Assembly: GCA_028291985.1 (NCBI GenBank)
Contig: JAQGNE010000021.1
Location: 1-64,000 of the forward strand
DNA: 64,000 bases
Direction: 5' to 3'
DNA from: Polaromonas sp.
GTDB taxonomy: Bacteria > Pseudomonadota > Gammaproteobacteria > Burkholderiales > Burkholderiaceae_C
Positions 17,543-26,784 of this stretch are shown here, piece after piece (the stretch's first letter is position 1; every line of letters starts with the position of its first letter). Under the pieces are notes generated by a model. It had not been told where the DNA came from. It saw only the letters and a program-made list of their open reading frames with translations, and searched no databases. The position numbers and the translations under genes were made by a program.

Positions 17543-19402
17543 TCAAACAGGTTGATCGTTAGCAGCAGGCTGCAGCCAAGTGTCGATTTTCGCGGCATCC
17601 CGCACGGCCAGCCGCCAGGTGGTGAGCGTGGGCGGCATCGGCAGCTCAAGGCGCAACAGGCGCTTGTCGCGCGCTACCAGCGCGCTGACCGTTTTCGCGT
17701 TGCCAGCATAGGCCAGCAGATCGTCCAGCTGGCTCATCCGCCAGCCAGCACTGCCAGGAGCGGCGGCCCTGGGGCCGACAGGCTCCACCGCCAGCCATTC
17801 GTCGCCAGGAGCAAAGCCTGCTTTTTCGGCCACGCCGCCGCGCAGCACGGTCTTGACCTGCAGCCCCGCGCTTTCGCTGACCCGCATGCCCAGGCGGTGC
17901 GCCAGCTGCGCCGGGTCTTCATGCACCGCCACGCCATGCTGCTCCAGCAGAAGTTTCAAGGGCAGCTCGTCCCGGCCATGCACCCAGCTGGCCAGTTCTG
18001 CTGCAAACGAGCGCTTGCCAACAGCCTCCAGTGCAGCGGCGAAATCCGCCTCGCTCATCGGGCCAGCCTTGCAGCGCACCCATAGCTCATGCATGACCTT
18101 GTCCAGATCAGCGCCGGCCTTGCCTTCCGCACGCAGCGTCAGGTCCAGGCACAGTGCCACCAGTGAGCCTTTGGTGTAATAGCTCACTGTCGCGTTGGGT
18201 GTGTTTTCGTCCTGCCGGTAGTACTTGACCCAGGCATCAAAGCTGGCCTGGGCCACCGACTGCACCAGGCGTCCGGGTGTCTGCATCACCTGGTTGATGG
18301 TCTTGTTCAGCAGCTTGAGATAACCGGTGTTGTCCAGCAGGCCGGTACGGCGCAAAAACAGGTCGTCGTAATAACTGGTGAAGCCCTCAAAAAACCACAG
18401 CTGGGCGGTGTAGTTCTCGCGGCTGTAGTCGTAGTTTTCAAAGGCTGCAGGTCGCAGGCGCTTGACGTTCCAGGCGTGGAAGTACTCATGGCTGACCAAG
18501 CCGCGAAGTGTGGTGTAGCCGTCCGATACCCGCGTGCTGGCGGGGCTGCCTGCAAGCGCTGTGCGCGGCAGGTCAGCGCGCTTGCAAACCAGCGCGGTGC
18601 TGTTTCGGTGCTCCAGGCCGCCGTAGCCTTCGTCCACCGCATTGAGCATGAACAGGTAGTTATTGAAGGGCGGTTTCTTGCTGCCGTGCCAGAAGCGGAT
18701 TTGCGCCTCACAGATCTTGCGGGTGTCGGCCAGCAATTTGTCGCCATCGAAGCCGGGCAGGGCACCGGCCACCACGAAGCGATGCGGCACGCCGCAGGCA
18801 TGGAAAGAGCCGCTCCAGAAATCGCCCATCTCGACCGGGCAATCCACCAGTTCGTCATAGTCGCCCGCCACATACCGGCCGAAGCCCTTCTTGTTGACCT
18901 TTTCTGCGGTCAGCCCGGTTGCAACCGACCAGCTGCTGAGCAACGGCTGCGGCGCCAGTTCCAGCACGTGCGGCGCCGATTCCTGGCCGTGCACTTTCAG
19001 GCACAGGCTGGTGCCGTTGAAGAAACCGCGCATCGCATCCAGGCAGGCGGTTCGCACCGAGTTGTCACCGGCATAGACCTCATAGGTGACGACCAGCGGC
19101 TTGCCCGACAGGCTATCGGCCTGCCAGGTGCATTTGTCGAGCTGCTCGATCGGCGTGGCGGCTTTGCCCTGCCGTGCCTGCAGATGCTGCAGATTCTTTG
19201 AAAATTCCCGCACCAGATAGCTGCCCGGAATCCAGACCGGCAACGACAGCTGCTGCTGCGCTGCAGGCCGCGCAACCGTCAGCGTGACACGAAAAAGATG
19301 CGCATGGACATCTGCCAGCTCCACAAGATAATGGATAGCTGGCGGGGCGGGCCGCTTGGGCGCCCGGGAAACAGGTGCCGGGGCGGTGGCTGGTTTTTTC
19401 AT
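17543..19402 (-). CDS. M61-family metallopeptidase with PDZ domain
   Basis: A 619-residue protein. The N-terminal beta domain is followed by the zinc peptidase core with H305-E306-x-x-H309 (SHEYFHAWNVKRLRP) and a downstream glutamate in FFEGFTSYYDD. GGLEHRNST about 40 residues earlier is typical of M61 glycyl aminopeptidases. A PDZ-like domain occupies about 505-580 (GLQVKTVLRGGVAEKAGFAPGDEWLAVE). No signal peptide is evident: the N-terminus is a Pro/Ala/Lys-rich tail, so it is probably cytosolic. It is 18 bases from the enoyl-CoA hydratase gene. Confidence 0.93.
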   Translation of the reverse strand: MKKPATAPAPVSRAPKRPAPPAIHYLVELADVHAHLFRVTLTVARPAAQQQLSLPVWIPGSYLVREFSKNLQHLQARQGKAATPIEQLDKCTWQADSLSGKPLVVTYEVYAGDNSVRTACLDAMRGFFNGTSLCLKVHGQESAPHVLELAPQPLLSSWSVATGLTAEKVNKKGFGRYVAGDYDELVDCPVEMGDFWSGSFHACGVPHRFVVAGALPGFDGDKLLADTRKICEAQIRFWHGSKKPPFNNYLFMLNAVDEGYGGLEHRNSTALVCKRADLPRTALAGSPASTRVSDGYTTLRGLVSHEYFHAWNVKRLRPAAFENYDYSRENYTAQLWFFEGFTSYYDDLFLRRTGLLDNTGYLKLLNKTINQVMQTPGRLVQSVAQASFDAWVKYYRQDENTPNATVSYYTKGSLVALCLDLTLRAEGKAGADLDKVMHELWVRCKAGPMSEADFAAALEAVGKRSFAAELASWVHGRDELPLKLLLEQHGVAVHEDPAQLAHRLGMRVSESAGLQVKTVLRGGVAEKAGFAPGDEWLAVEPVGPRAAAPGSAGWRMSQLDDLLAYAGNAKTVSALVARDKRLLRLELPMPPTLTTWRLAVRDAAKIDTWLQPAANDQPV

Positions 19403-19704
19403 GGCAAGGCGAACCTGGTGAGGACGGGAAGGCGCCGTGTAGACGTCGGGCCTATGCTGCGACGCAGCAGCTATCGTAAATGGGGGATGGCCTAGCCAAA
19501 GGTACGGGGTTCAAAGCAGTCGTTTACTGAGCTAAATGCTATTGAATGTATAGCTAATACCCTTCGTATTTCCTGGGCTGGAGCCTTAAAAGGCCTAAAG
19601 AATAGACGCAGGAGCCACAAGCAGCTGGGAAGGCAAGGACGTAACCCCGGCGCGTGGATAACGCAGGATAGCCAGGGCATGGCTGCCCGGCTGCCGTGCG
19701 CCGC
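19403..19704. other. Intergenic region of 302 bases
   Basis: It separates the end of dsbC from the start of the M61 peptidase gene (both minus strand). It holds one dispersed hairpin repeat (19538-19600) and presumably the peptidase promoter. I see no supported small gene or RNA. Confidence 0.6.
19538..19600 (+). repeat. Dispersed hairpin repeat, copy 3
   Basis: The core GCTATTGAATGTATAGC (19538-19554) is followed by TAATACCCTTCG, CTGGGCTGGAGCC and TTAAAAGGCC. The flank closely parallels copy 1. Confidence 0.7.
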
Positions 19705-20430
19705 TTACTTCGCCTCGGCCAGCATTTTTTCGACCTGTTGCGCACTGATGGCCCCGGGTACGCGGCTGCCGTCGGCAAATATCAGGGTTGGCGTGCCGGT
19801 GATCTTGAGCTTGCGGCCGAAGGCGACATTGCGGTCGATGGCCGAGCTGTCGCAGGTTGCCTTGGGCACCGGTTGGTCGCGCACCATCACGTCCTGCCAG
19901 GTTTTTGCCTGGTCCTTGGCGCACCAGATGTTCTTGGACTTCTCTGTGGAGTCAGAGCTGAGGATGGGGTACAAAAACATGTGGATCGTGACATCGGTCA
20001 CGCCTTGCAGATCACGCTCAAAACGCTTGCAGTAGCCGCAGTTGGGATCTTCAAACACCGCCAGCTTGCGCTTGCCGTTGCCACGAACCAGCGTGAAGGC
20101 GTCTTTCAGCGGCAGGCTGCTGAAAGCGATGGCGTTGAGTTTTTCGGTGCGCTCCTCCGTCAGGTTGCGCCGATTTTTGGTGTCGATCAGCACGCCCTGC
20201 AACAAAAAATTCCCTTCGGCATCGGTGTAGAAAATATCGGATTCGTTGACGCGCACCTCATAGAGGCCATTCATCGGCGTCTTGCTGATTTCATCGATCT
20301 TGGGAAAGTTGGACAACCTTTCCGACAGGTTTTTTCGAATCGCTGCTTCCTGCGCGAACGCAGAGCCTGCGGCAGTCAACAAGAGTCCCAGCGCCAGGGC
20401 CGCAGTACTGGCAGATTTGAAGAGCGTCAT
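19705..20430 (-). CDS. dsbC: Thiol:disulfide interchange protein DsbC
   Basis: A 241-residue periplasmic disulfide isomerase. A signal peptide (ALALGLLLTAAGSAFAQ) precedes the N-terminal dimerisation domain (EISKTPMNGLYEVRVNESDIFYTDAEGNFLLQG) and the thioredoxin-fold domain with active site C131-G-Y-C134 (FEDPNCGYCKRFE). The cis-proline loop is GTPTLIFADGSRVPG. Two further cysteines (IWCAKDQ and ATCDSS) can form the second structural disulfide as in E. coli DsbC. The gene is 25 bases downstream of the FAD hydroxylase gene. Confidence 0.95.
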   Translation of the reverse strand: MTLFKSASTAALALGLLLTAAGSAFAQEAAIRKNLSERLSNFPKIDEISKTPMNGLYEVRVNESDIFYTDAEGNFLLQGVLIDTKNRRNLTEERTEKLNAIAFSSLPLKDAFTLVRGNGKRKLAVFEDPNCGYCKRFERDLQGVTDVTIHMFLYPILSSDSTEKSKNIWCAKDQAKTWQDVMVRDQPVPKATCDSSAIDRNVAFGRKLKITGTPTLIFADGSRVPGAISAQQVEKMLAEAK

Positions 20431-20455
20431 AAGTGTGTGTATAAAAAATCTATAG

Positions 20456-21658
20456 TTACAAGCCGGCTGCGCGCCGCATGACCCAGGACTTTAAGGGCCC
20501 GCTGCGCGCAAAACTGTTCATTCCCCAGTCACGCATACCCTGCCAGCGCGAATCAGTCTGCGCAAAAAGGCCATGCAAGCCGTCAGTGACCACGCTCATC
20601 GCCGCAATATCCCCCTTACGCGCCCGCTCATAACGCCGCAGCAGTTTCTCGTCGCCCAAGCCGCGCCAGTATTCACGCTGCGCTATCACATGCGCCAAGC
20701 TATCGGCATCAGCCAGACCCAGGTTCAACCCCTGGCCTGCCAGCGGATGCACCGTGTGCGCCGCGTCGCCTGCCAGGGCCCAGCCGGGACCCACCCAACG
20801 GTCGGCGCTCGACAGGGCCAAAGGCCAGCTCGACCTGTCGCCCAGCAGCGCCAACTGACCCGGGATGTCGCCGCAAACCTGCTGCAGGGCAGCGCAAAAT
20901 TCGCTGTCGGGCATACGCTGCAACGCGTGCGCCCGCTCGGTTCCGACTGACCAGACCAGCGCCACCGAGTTCCCCGACTGCGCCAGGTTTTCACCGGACC
21001 CGGTTGACGATACCGGCAAAAGCGCCACTATTTCACCGTTATGAAACCACTGGCGCGCAACGCCCTGGTGCGGCCGGTCCGATATCAAGCGCGCGGCAAC
21101 GGCTTTTTGCGGATAGGGCTTTACCGTCCAGGTTGCGCCAAATTCATTGCGGCTGGTGCTTTTTTGCCCTTCGCACACGACCTGAAGCGCGGCCTTGACC
21201 GGCGCGTCAACAGTTTCAATCTGCGGCTGGTAGCGCACTGCCTGCATGAGCTGCTGCTCTAGCGCGGGTACGTCGGCTATCCAGGCCAGGGCGGGCTGGC
21301 CCAGCGCCTGGGCAGAAAAGTCAAGCCGGGCGCGGTCGTCGCCCCAGACCTGCATTTTGAGGACCGGCGTGGCAAAAGCGTTCTCTGGCCAGACCCGCAG
21401 GTTTTCAAGCAGCTGCCTGGAAGCACTGTTGAGCGCGTAGGCGCGGACGTCGGTTTTCGGCTCGCGGTCGGCGGTGCTGGCGGGCGCCCCATCGGTTGCT
21501 TCGGCAACCGTTCCTGTCGCGATTGCAGCCTGCGCAGCTGCGTCCCGGGGCGGCTGAACCACCAGCGCAACACGCAGCCTTTCGCGCGCCAGCAACAACG
21601 CCAGGGTGCGCCCCACGATCCCGGCACCCCGAATACAGACATCAAATGGCTTGGACAT
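20456..21658 (-). CDS. UbiH/UbiF/VisC-family FAD-dependent hydroxylase
   Basis: A 400-residue flavoprotein monooxygenase. The N-terminal dinucleotide motif reads DVCIRGAGIVGRTLALLLARE (the first Gly lies in RGAGIVG). The second FAD motif is GWALAGDAAHTVHPLAGQGLNLGLADA, which with its length is diagnostic of the ubiquinone-biosynthesis hydroxylases. It would hydroxylate a polyprenylated ring at the membrane surface. Which ring position (UbiF, UbiH or UbiI) is not decided by sequence here. It carries an Ala/Thr-rich insertion at about residues 45-65. It is divergent from the MOSC gene. Confidence 0.88.
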   Translation of the reverse strand: MSKPFDVCIRGAGIVGRTLALLLARERLRVALVVQPPRDAAAQAAIATGTVAEATDGAPASTADREPKTDVRAYALNSASRQLLENLRVWPENAFATPVLKMQVWGDDRARLDFSAQALGQPALAWIADVPALEQQLMQAVRYQPQIETVDAPVKAALQVVCEGQKSTSRNEFGATWTVKPYPQKAVAARLISDRPHQGVARQWFHNGEIVALLPVSSTGSGENLAQSGNSVALVWSVGTERAHALQRMPDSEFCAALQQVCGDIPGQLALLGDRSSWPLALSSADRWVGPGWALAGDAAHTVHPLAGQGLNLGLADADSLAHVIAQREYWRGLGDEKLLRRYERARKGDIAAMSVVTDGLHGLFAQTDSRWQGMRDWGMNSFARSGPLKSWVMRRAAGL

Positions 21659-21776
21659 GGGTCATTTTAGAAGGCGTAGCAAAATCGGGGTCATACCAAG
21701 CACTTTGGGCGCGTTTTCGCGGCGGCCCGGCGCTCAGGCAGCATCGTCACACATATATAAAGAGGGGCAAGCACAC

Positions 21777-22724
21777 GTGAGCAAACCATCCAGCAGCAGC
21801 ACCAACGCCGGCCATGATGCCCATGAGAACCTTGCCGGGGACGTAAGGGCGGTGGTTTCCCACCTTGTCGTCTACCCGGTCAAGTCATGCGCAGGGGTGG
21901 AGGTCAGGGAAGCGATATTGACCGAGACCGGGTTGGAGTTCGACCGCGCCTGGATGGTGGTGGACGAGCGGGGCGAGTTCTTGACGCAGCGCGAGCTGCC
22001 GCGCATGGCATTGATCCGACCTCAATTGCGCCATCACGACATGGTGCTGCGCGCGCCCGGCATGCTGGCGCTGCATATTGCGCTCAACGAGGTCGAGCAG
22101 CCCACCCGTGTGCGCCTGTGGGGCGAGAAATGCGCGGCTTTTGACATGGGGCCGCTGGCGGCGCAATGGTTCTCGGACTTTTTAGGCCAGGCGGTGCGGC
22201 TGGTGCGGTTTGATCCAGACGAAAAACGATTGTCCAGCCTGACATGGACGGACGGCATCGAGGCCCGTAACCAGTTCAACGACGGGTTTCCGCTGCTGCT
22301 GGTGAGCGAGGCATCCCTGGCCGGGCTGAACAAAAAACTGGCGGCCGCTGGCGGCGAGGCCGCGAGCATGCTGCGGTTTCGGCCCAATATCGTGATTGCC
22401 GGCAGCGCCGTCGCAGGCGCAGCGGACAGTCTGTCGCCGCATGACGAAGACCGGTTTGACGAGTTGCAGATAGAAACCGAACAAGGGCCGGTCTTGCTCA
22501 AACCGGTCAAGCCGTGTCCGCGCTGCCCGATACCCAATGTCGATCCTGATACGGCTGTGGTCAGCACCAGCATCGGCGACATGCTGCAAACCTACCGGCA
22601 GGACGCGCGGCTCAATGGCGCGGTGAGCTTCGGCATGAACCTGATCGCGCTGAACAGTGGCGAGCATGTCGACCGGATGATCAAGGTGGGCCAGCCGGTG
22701 GCTGCCAGCTACCGCTTTGCGTAA
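21777..22724 (+). CDS. MOSC-domain protein (molybdenum-cofactor sulfurase-like)
   Basis: A 315-residue protein from the GTG at 21777, which has an AGAGGGG ribosome-binding sequence about 10 bases upstream; the ORF can be extended back to 21606 but that part overlaps the divergent hydroxylase and looks non-coding. Residues about 25-150 form the MOSC N-terminal beta barrel (VSHLVVYPVKSCAGVEVREA, LEFDRAWMVVDERGEFLTQRE). The C-terminal MOSC domain has FRPNIVI and the conserved cysteine segment KPVKPCPRCPIPNVD. Such proteins handle sulfur or reduced N-hydroxy compounds with Mo cofactor (YcbX/mARC-like). The partner is unknown. Confidence 0.9.
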   Translation: MSKPSSSSTNAGHDAHENLAGDVRAVVSHLVVYPVKSCAGVEVREAILTETGLEFDRAWMVVDERGEFLTQRELPRMALIRPQLRHHDMVLRAPGMLALHIALNEVEQPTRVRLWGEKCAAFDMGPLAAQWFSDFLGQAVRLVRFDPDEKRLSSLTWTDGIEARNQFNDGFPLLLVSEASLAGLNKKLAAAGGEAASMLRFRPNIVIAGSAVAGAADSLSPHDEDRFDELQIETEQGPVLLKPVKPCPRCPIPNVDPDTAVVSTSIGDMLQTYRQDARLNGAVSFGMNLIALNSGEHVDRMIKVGQPVAASYRFA

Positions 22725-22806
22725 ACATCCCCGCAGGTGCGCTGCGTGCAACCGGCACCGGCCCACGCATCGCATACACTTTGCACCCTCTTTTTGAAGG
22801 TTTGTC

Positions 22807-23898
22807 ATGAGTTTGAAATGCGGCATCGTCGGCCTGCCCAATGTTGGTAAATCCACCCTGTTCAATGCGCTGACCAAGGCGGGCATCGCGGCCGAAAACT
22901 ACCCGTTTTGCACGATCGAACCCAATGTGGGGATTGTTGAGGTGCCCGACAACCGTCTTGACGCATTAGCAGCCATCGTGACGCCACAAAAAATCCAGCG
23001 CGCGATCGTTGAGTTTGTAGACATTGCAGGGCTTGTGGCTGGCGCCAGCACGGGCGAAGGGCTGGGCAACAAGTTCCTGGCGCACATCCGCGAAACCGAC
23101 GCCACCGTCAATGTGGTGCGTTGTTTCGAGGACGACAACGTGATTCACGTCGCCGGCAAGGTTGATCCGATCTCTGACATTGAGGTGATCCAGACCGAGC
23201 TGTGCCTGGCGGACCTGGCTGCGGTTGAAAAAGCCCTGCACCGCGTCACCAAGACGGCCCGCTCGGGCGACAAGGAGTCTGTCAAGCTGGTGGCGATTCT
23301 TGAAAAATGCCAGGCTGTACTCAACGAAGCCAAACCGGTACGCACCATTGACTTCAGCAAGGAAGAACTGCCGCTGCTGCAGCAGTTCTTTTTGATCACT
23401 GCCAAGCCGGCCATGTTTGTAGCCAACGTGTCCGAAGACGGTTTTGAAAACAACCCTTTCCTGGACCGCCTGAAAGCCTACGCGGCGGCGCAGAACGCGC
23501 CGGTGGTGGCGATTTGCGCCAAGATGGAAGCCGAGATGGCCGACATGCAGGAAGAGGATAAAAAAATGTTCCTGGCCGAGATTGGCCAGGAAGAGCCGGG
23601 TCTGAACCGCCTGATCGTGGCGGCATACAAGCTCCTGGGCCTGCAAACCTACTTCACCGCGGGCGTCAAGGAAGTGCGTGCCTGGACGATTCATGTGGGC
23701 GACACCGGCCCGCAGGCTGCAGGCGTCATCCACACCGATTTCGAGAAGGGCTATATCCGCGCCCAGACGATTGCCTTTGACGACTTCATCACCTACAAGG
23801 GCGAGCAGGGCGCCAAAGACGCCGGCAAGATGCGCAGCGAAGGCAAGGAATATGTGGTCAAGGATGGCGACGTGATGAACTTCCTGTTCAGCAGCTAG
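22807..23898 (+). CDS. ychF: Redox-regulated ATPase YchF (Obg-like)
   Basis: The 363-residue product begins with the P-loop G1 motif ([22 protein letters not shown]) and continues with FCTIEPNVG, the G3 region [22 protein letters not shown] and a C-terminal TGS domain ([30 protein letters not shown]). YchF hydrolyses ATP rather than GTP and binds ribosomes. Length and motifs are complete. An AAGG sequence lies upstream of the ATG. Confidence 0.97.
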   Translation: MSLKCGIVGLPNVGKSTLFNALTKAGIAAENYPFCTIEPNVGIVEVPDNRLDALAAIVTPQKIQRAIVEFVDIAGLVAGASTGEGLGNKFLAHIRETDATVNVVRCFEDDNVIHVAGKVDPISDIEVIQTELCLADLAAVEKALHRVTKTARSGDKESVKLVAILEKCQAVLNEAKPVRTIDFSKEELPLLQQFFLITAKPAMFVANVSEDGFENNPFLDRLKAYAAAQNAPVVAICAKMEAEMADMQEEDKKMFLAEIGQEEPGLNRLIVAAYKLLGLQTYFTAGVKEVRAWTIHVGDTGPQAAGVIHTDFEKGYIRAQTIAFDDFITYKGEQGAKDAGKMRSEGKEYVVKDGDVMNFLFSS

Positions 23899-24019
23899 AT
23901 ATGAGTACACCCCTGCCCAGGCTCACTGTGTGTAGCCTGTCCTCCCCTCGCAGGGGACGCCTCCTGTTGCCCGGCAGAGCCGGTTCAACGGCGGCACTTG
24001 ACCAACGGGAGCGGGCTGG

Positions 24020-24721
24020 ATGACGGAACCGGTTCGCCTGGCCAAACGGGTAGCTGAAATACTGGGCTGTTCACGCCGCGAGGCCGAGCAGTACATCGAA
24101 GGCGGCTGGATCAGTGTGGACGGTGTGGTGATCGAAGAGCCGCAACATCGGGTGGCCGAGCATCGGGTTGAGGTGGCAAAAGACGCGAGCCTGTTAGCCG
24201 CGTCAAGCGTGACCCTGTTGCTGCACAAGCCTGCCGGGCATGAAGCGAATATCGCGCTGGCCACGCTTTCACCCGATGACCGCTCCGGCATCCGGCCGCT
24301 CAAAAAACATGCTGGTGCTGACATGGTGACGCCGCTTGCGCTGGCAGCCAGCGGTCTGGTCGTCTTCACCGACGACTGGCGTGTGGCGCGCAAGCTGCGT
24401 GAAGATGCCGCGGTTATCGAGCACGAGGTGATTGTTGAGGTCAGCGGCGAGATCAAACCAGGTGGGCTGGACCGCCTGAACCGGATCGACCACGGCTTTA
24501 CCTTCAACGGTGTGCTGCTTACACCCGCCAAGGTCAGCTGGCAGAACGAAACCCGTCTGCGGTTTGCCCTAAAGGGCGAGCGACCCGGACAGATTGCCTA
24601 TATGTGCGAAAGCGTCGGGCTGCGCGTTGAAACCATGAAACGAATTCGCATCGGCCGGGTGCCGATGAGCAGCCTGCAGGTCGGTCACTGGCGGCATTTA
24701 CTGCCCCACGAGCGATTTTGA
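24020..24721 (+). CDS. Pseudouridine synthase-like RNA-binding protein lacking the catalytic Asp
   Basis: A 233-residue protein with an N-terminal S4 RNA-binding domain (RLAKRVAEILGCSRREAEQYIEGGWISVDGVVI) and a body aligned to RluF/RsuA enzymes (LLHKPAGHEAN; LVVFTDDWRVARKL; YEHEVIVEV-like IEHEVIVEVSG; RIGRVPMSSLQVGHWRHL). The catalytic motif G-R-L-D-x-x-S-x-G-L is replaced by T-P-L-A-L-A-A-S-G-L (residues 104-113), so Ala107 stands where the essential Asp should be. The fold is intact, so a binding role without catalysis, or chemistry by another residue, is possible. It is a single gene after ychF. Confidence 0.85.
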   Translation: MTEPVRLAKRVAEILGCSRREAEQYIEGGWISVDGVVIEEPQHRVAEHRVEVAKDASLLAASSVTLLLHKPAGHEANIALATLSPDDRSGIRPLKKHAGADMVTPLALAASGLVVFTDDWRVARKLREDAAVIEHEVIVEVSGEIKPGGLDRLNRIDHGFTFNGVLLTPAKVSWQNETRLRFALKGERPGQIAYMCESVGLRVETMKRIRIGRVPMSSLQVGHWRHLLPHERF

Positions 24722-24742
24722 CCGGGAACTTGGCTCGCTTGC

Positions 24743-25225
24743 CTATGCGCCTATGACGCCAGGGAAGGCCCATATCAGGCTGCCCGTCATGGTGAAGTAG
24801 CGCAAAAATTTACCAATCGCCATGTAAGCCACGCAGGGCCAAAAAGGAAACTTGAGCCAGCCTGCCACTGCGCACAGCGGATCGCCGACCACCGGTAACC
24901 AGGCCAGCAGACAGGCTTTCGGGCCCAGTTTTTCAAGCCACCTGACTGCGCGGCCGTGGTGTGACGAATGCTGGTATTTGTCGACAACCTTGTGCGCGCC
25001 GTAACCCAGCCACCAGTCGAGCGCGCCTCCCAGGGTGTTGCCGGTGGTGGCAACCAGAATGGCTGGCCAGAACAGTTCAGGGTTGAGTTTGACGAGGCCG
25101 AACACCACCGGCTCCGAGCCCAGTGGCAGCAAGGTGGCCGAGATGAAAGACACGATGAACACCGTGCTCAAGCCGAATTCCGGCAGGGCCAGAAGTTCGA
25201 TCAGGTGTTGTGTCCAGGCTTGCAT
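24743..25225 (-). CDS. YqaA/DedA-like membrane protein
   Basis: About 160 residues from the ATG at 25225 (a longer frame starts at 25270 but the extra part is not typical). Hydrophobic segments (FGLSTVFIVSFISATLLPLGSEPVVFGLV; FWPAILVATTGNTLGGALDWWLGYGA; KACLLAWLPVVGDPLCAVAGWL; a C-terminal helix) match the SNARE-associated YqaA family with its TGNTLGG and PVVGDPLC phrases. The function of the family is poorly known, perhaps lipid scrambling or envelope homeostasis. It converges on the pseudouridine-synthase-like gene with a 21-base gap. Confidence 0.87.
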   Translation of the reverse strand: MQAWTQHLIELLALPEFGLSTVFIVSFISATLLPLGSEPVVFGLVKLNPELFWPAILVATTGNTLGGALDWWLGYGAHKVVDKYQHSSHHGRAVRWLEKLGPKACLLAWLPVVGDPLCAVAGWLKFPFWPCVAYMAIGKFLRYFTMTGSLIWAFPGVIGA

Positions 25226-25377
25226 GCAGGGCAAAGTATAGACAGGCGAGCGTGGCTCAACTGTAGGCAATCATGCTTACAAAGCTGGGGCTGCTTAGCA
25301 CATCGCCATTTCAATTGCTGAAATTTTAGGCAGCTACAATCGTGCCTTCTTTTTAAGCAAGCGGCTTGCCTCGCGTT

Positions 25378-26463
25378 ATGAATATCGGTCCCTATCTGTT
25401 GGCCAATCCTGTGTTTGTTGCGCCCATGGCAGGCGTAACAGACCGGCCCTTTCGGATGCTGTGCAAACAGCTGGGCGCTGGATACGCGGTGAGTGAAATG
25501 GTCACGTCGCGCCGTGACCTGTGGGACACGCTCAAGACGTCGCGCCGCGCCAACCACGCGGGTGAAGCTGCTCCGATAGCCGTGCAGATCGCCGGGACGG
25601 ACGCACAGATGATGGCTGACGCCGCGGCCTACAACATTGATCGCGGCGCGCAGATCATCGACATCAACATGGGTTGCCCGGCCAAGAAGGTGTGCAACAA
25701 ATGGGCAGGCTCTGCGCTGATGCAGGATGAGACGCTGGCGCTGCAAATCATCGAAGCTGTGGTGGCCGCCTGTGTGCCCAGCCGGGTTCCGGTCACGCTG
25801 AAGATGCGCACCGGCTGGTGCAGCACACATCAAAATGCCTTGTCGATTGCCCGCGCGGCCGAAAGCGCCGGCGTGCAGATGGTGACGGTGCACGGTCGCA
25901 CCCGCGAGCAGGGTTACAAGGGCTTCGCTGAATACGACACCATTGCCGAGGTCAAGGCGGCGCTGCGGATTCCGGTGGTGGCCAACGGCGACATCGATGG
26001 CTGCGAAAAAGCCCGGGACGTTCTGGCCTATACCGGCGCTGACGCCGTCATGATCGGGCGCGCTGCGCAGGGCCGTCCCTGGATTTTTAGGGAAGTTGAG
26101 CATTTTTTGGCAACCGGTACCCATCAGGCTGCGCCGCTGGTGGCCGTAGTTCGCCGCCAGCTGCTTGATCATTTGCTGGATCACTATTCGCTGTATGGCG
26201 AGTTCACCGGTGTTCGAAGCGCCCGCAAGCACATCGGCTGGTATGTCAGGACGCTGCCAGGCGGCGATGATTTTCGGGGCCGTCTGAATCAATTGCAGCA
26301 ATGCTCGGCACAACTGCAGGCCGTGAATGACTTTTTCGATGAACTGGGCGAGCAGATGGACCGCCTGCCCGCTGCCACGGAATACGCAGACCGTGCGGGC
26401 GCCTTCCGCCTGCAACAGCAACCACCAAAACTACAACAAAAGTATGAGAGAGCCGCCGCATGA
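25378..26463 (+). CDS. dusB: tRNA-dihydrouridine synthase DusB
   Basis: A 361-residue flavoenzyme starting at the ATG at 25378 (MNIGPYLL, like other DusB; an in-frame TTG lies four codons earlier). The FMN barrel motifs are APMAGVTDRPFRMLCKQLGAG, QIAGTDAQMMADAA, DINMGCPAKKVCNKWAGSALM with its catalytic cysteine, VTVHGRTREQGYKG, and VVANGDIDG with VMIGRAAQGRPWIF. A TACAAT sequence at 25335 could be a -10 box. The stop overlaps fis by ATGA, the same dusB-fis arrangement as in enterobacteria, where the pair is co-transcribed. Confidence 0.96.
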   Translation: MNIGPYLLANPVFVAPMAGVTDRPFRMLCKQLGAGYAVSEMVTSRRDLWDTLKTSRRANHAGEAAPIAVQIAGTDAQMMADAAAYNIDRGAQIIDINMGCPAKKVCNKWAGSALMQDETLALQIIEAVVAACVPSRVPVTLKMRTGWCSTHQNALSIARAAESAGVQMVTVHGRTREQGYKGFAEYDTIAEVKAALRIPVVANGDIDGCEKARDVLAYTGADAVMIGRAAQGRPWIFREVEHFLATGTHQAAPLVAVVRRQLLDHLLDHYSLYGEFTGVRSARKHIGWYVRTLPGGDDFRGRLNQLQQCSAQLQAVNDFFDELGEQMDRLPAATEYADRAGAFRLQQQPPKLQQKYERAAA

Positions 26464-26696
26464 GCAAAAAGCACATTGAAGAGTGCGTTCGCAACAGCCT
26501 GGAGGGTTATTTCAAGGACCTGCACGGCACTGAACCCGATGGCATGTACGACATGATGATCGGGGTGGTTGAAAAGCCGCTGCTGGAAGTGGTGATGCAG
26601 CATGCCGAACAGAACCAGTCACGCGCTGCAGACTGGCTGGGCCTCAACCGAAACACGCTGCGTAAAAAACTGGTCGAGCACAAGCTGATCAAGTAG
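26460..26696 (+). CDS. fis: DNA-binding protein Fis
   Basis: A 78-residue protein, shorter than E. coli Fis at the N-terminus as is usual in betaproteobacteria. It ends in the Fis helix-turn-helix (LLEVVMQHAEQNQSRAADWLGLNRNTLRKKLVEHKLIK). It bends DNA and shapes growth-phase transcription. It overlaps dusB by four bases, so its translation is coupled to dusB. Confidence 0.96.
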   Translation: MSKKHIEECVRNSLEGYFKDLHGTEPDGMYDMMIGVVEKPLLEVVMQHAEQNQSRAADWLGLNRNTLRKKLVEHKLIK

Positions 26697-26784
26697 CTGT
26701 GCACGCCTGCTGGCTGGCAGGGCCTGGCGCATCGCAGGCTTCATGGGTTATGCCCTTCAAACCGATTGATAAACAAAGACAAAA

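Noticed and set aside
23944-23958. Hairpin TCCCCT-CGC-AGGGGA after ychF
   Set aside because: The 6-bp stem has no following T-run, so I do not call it a terminator.
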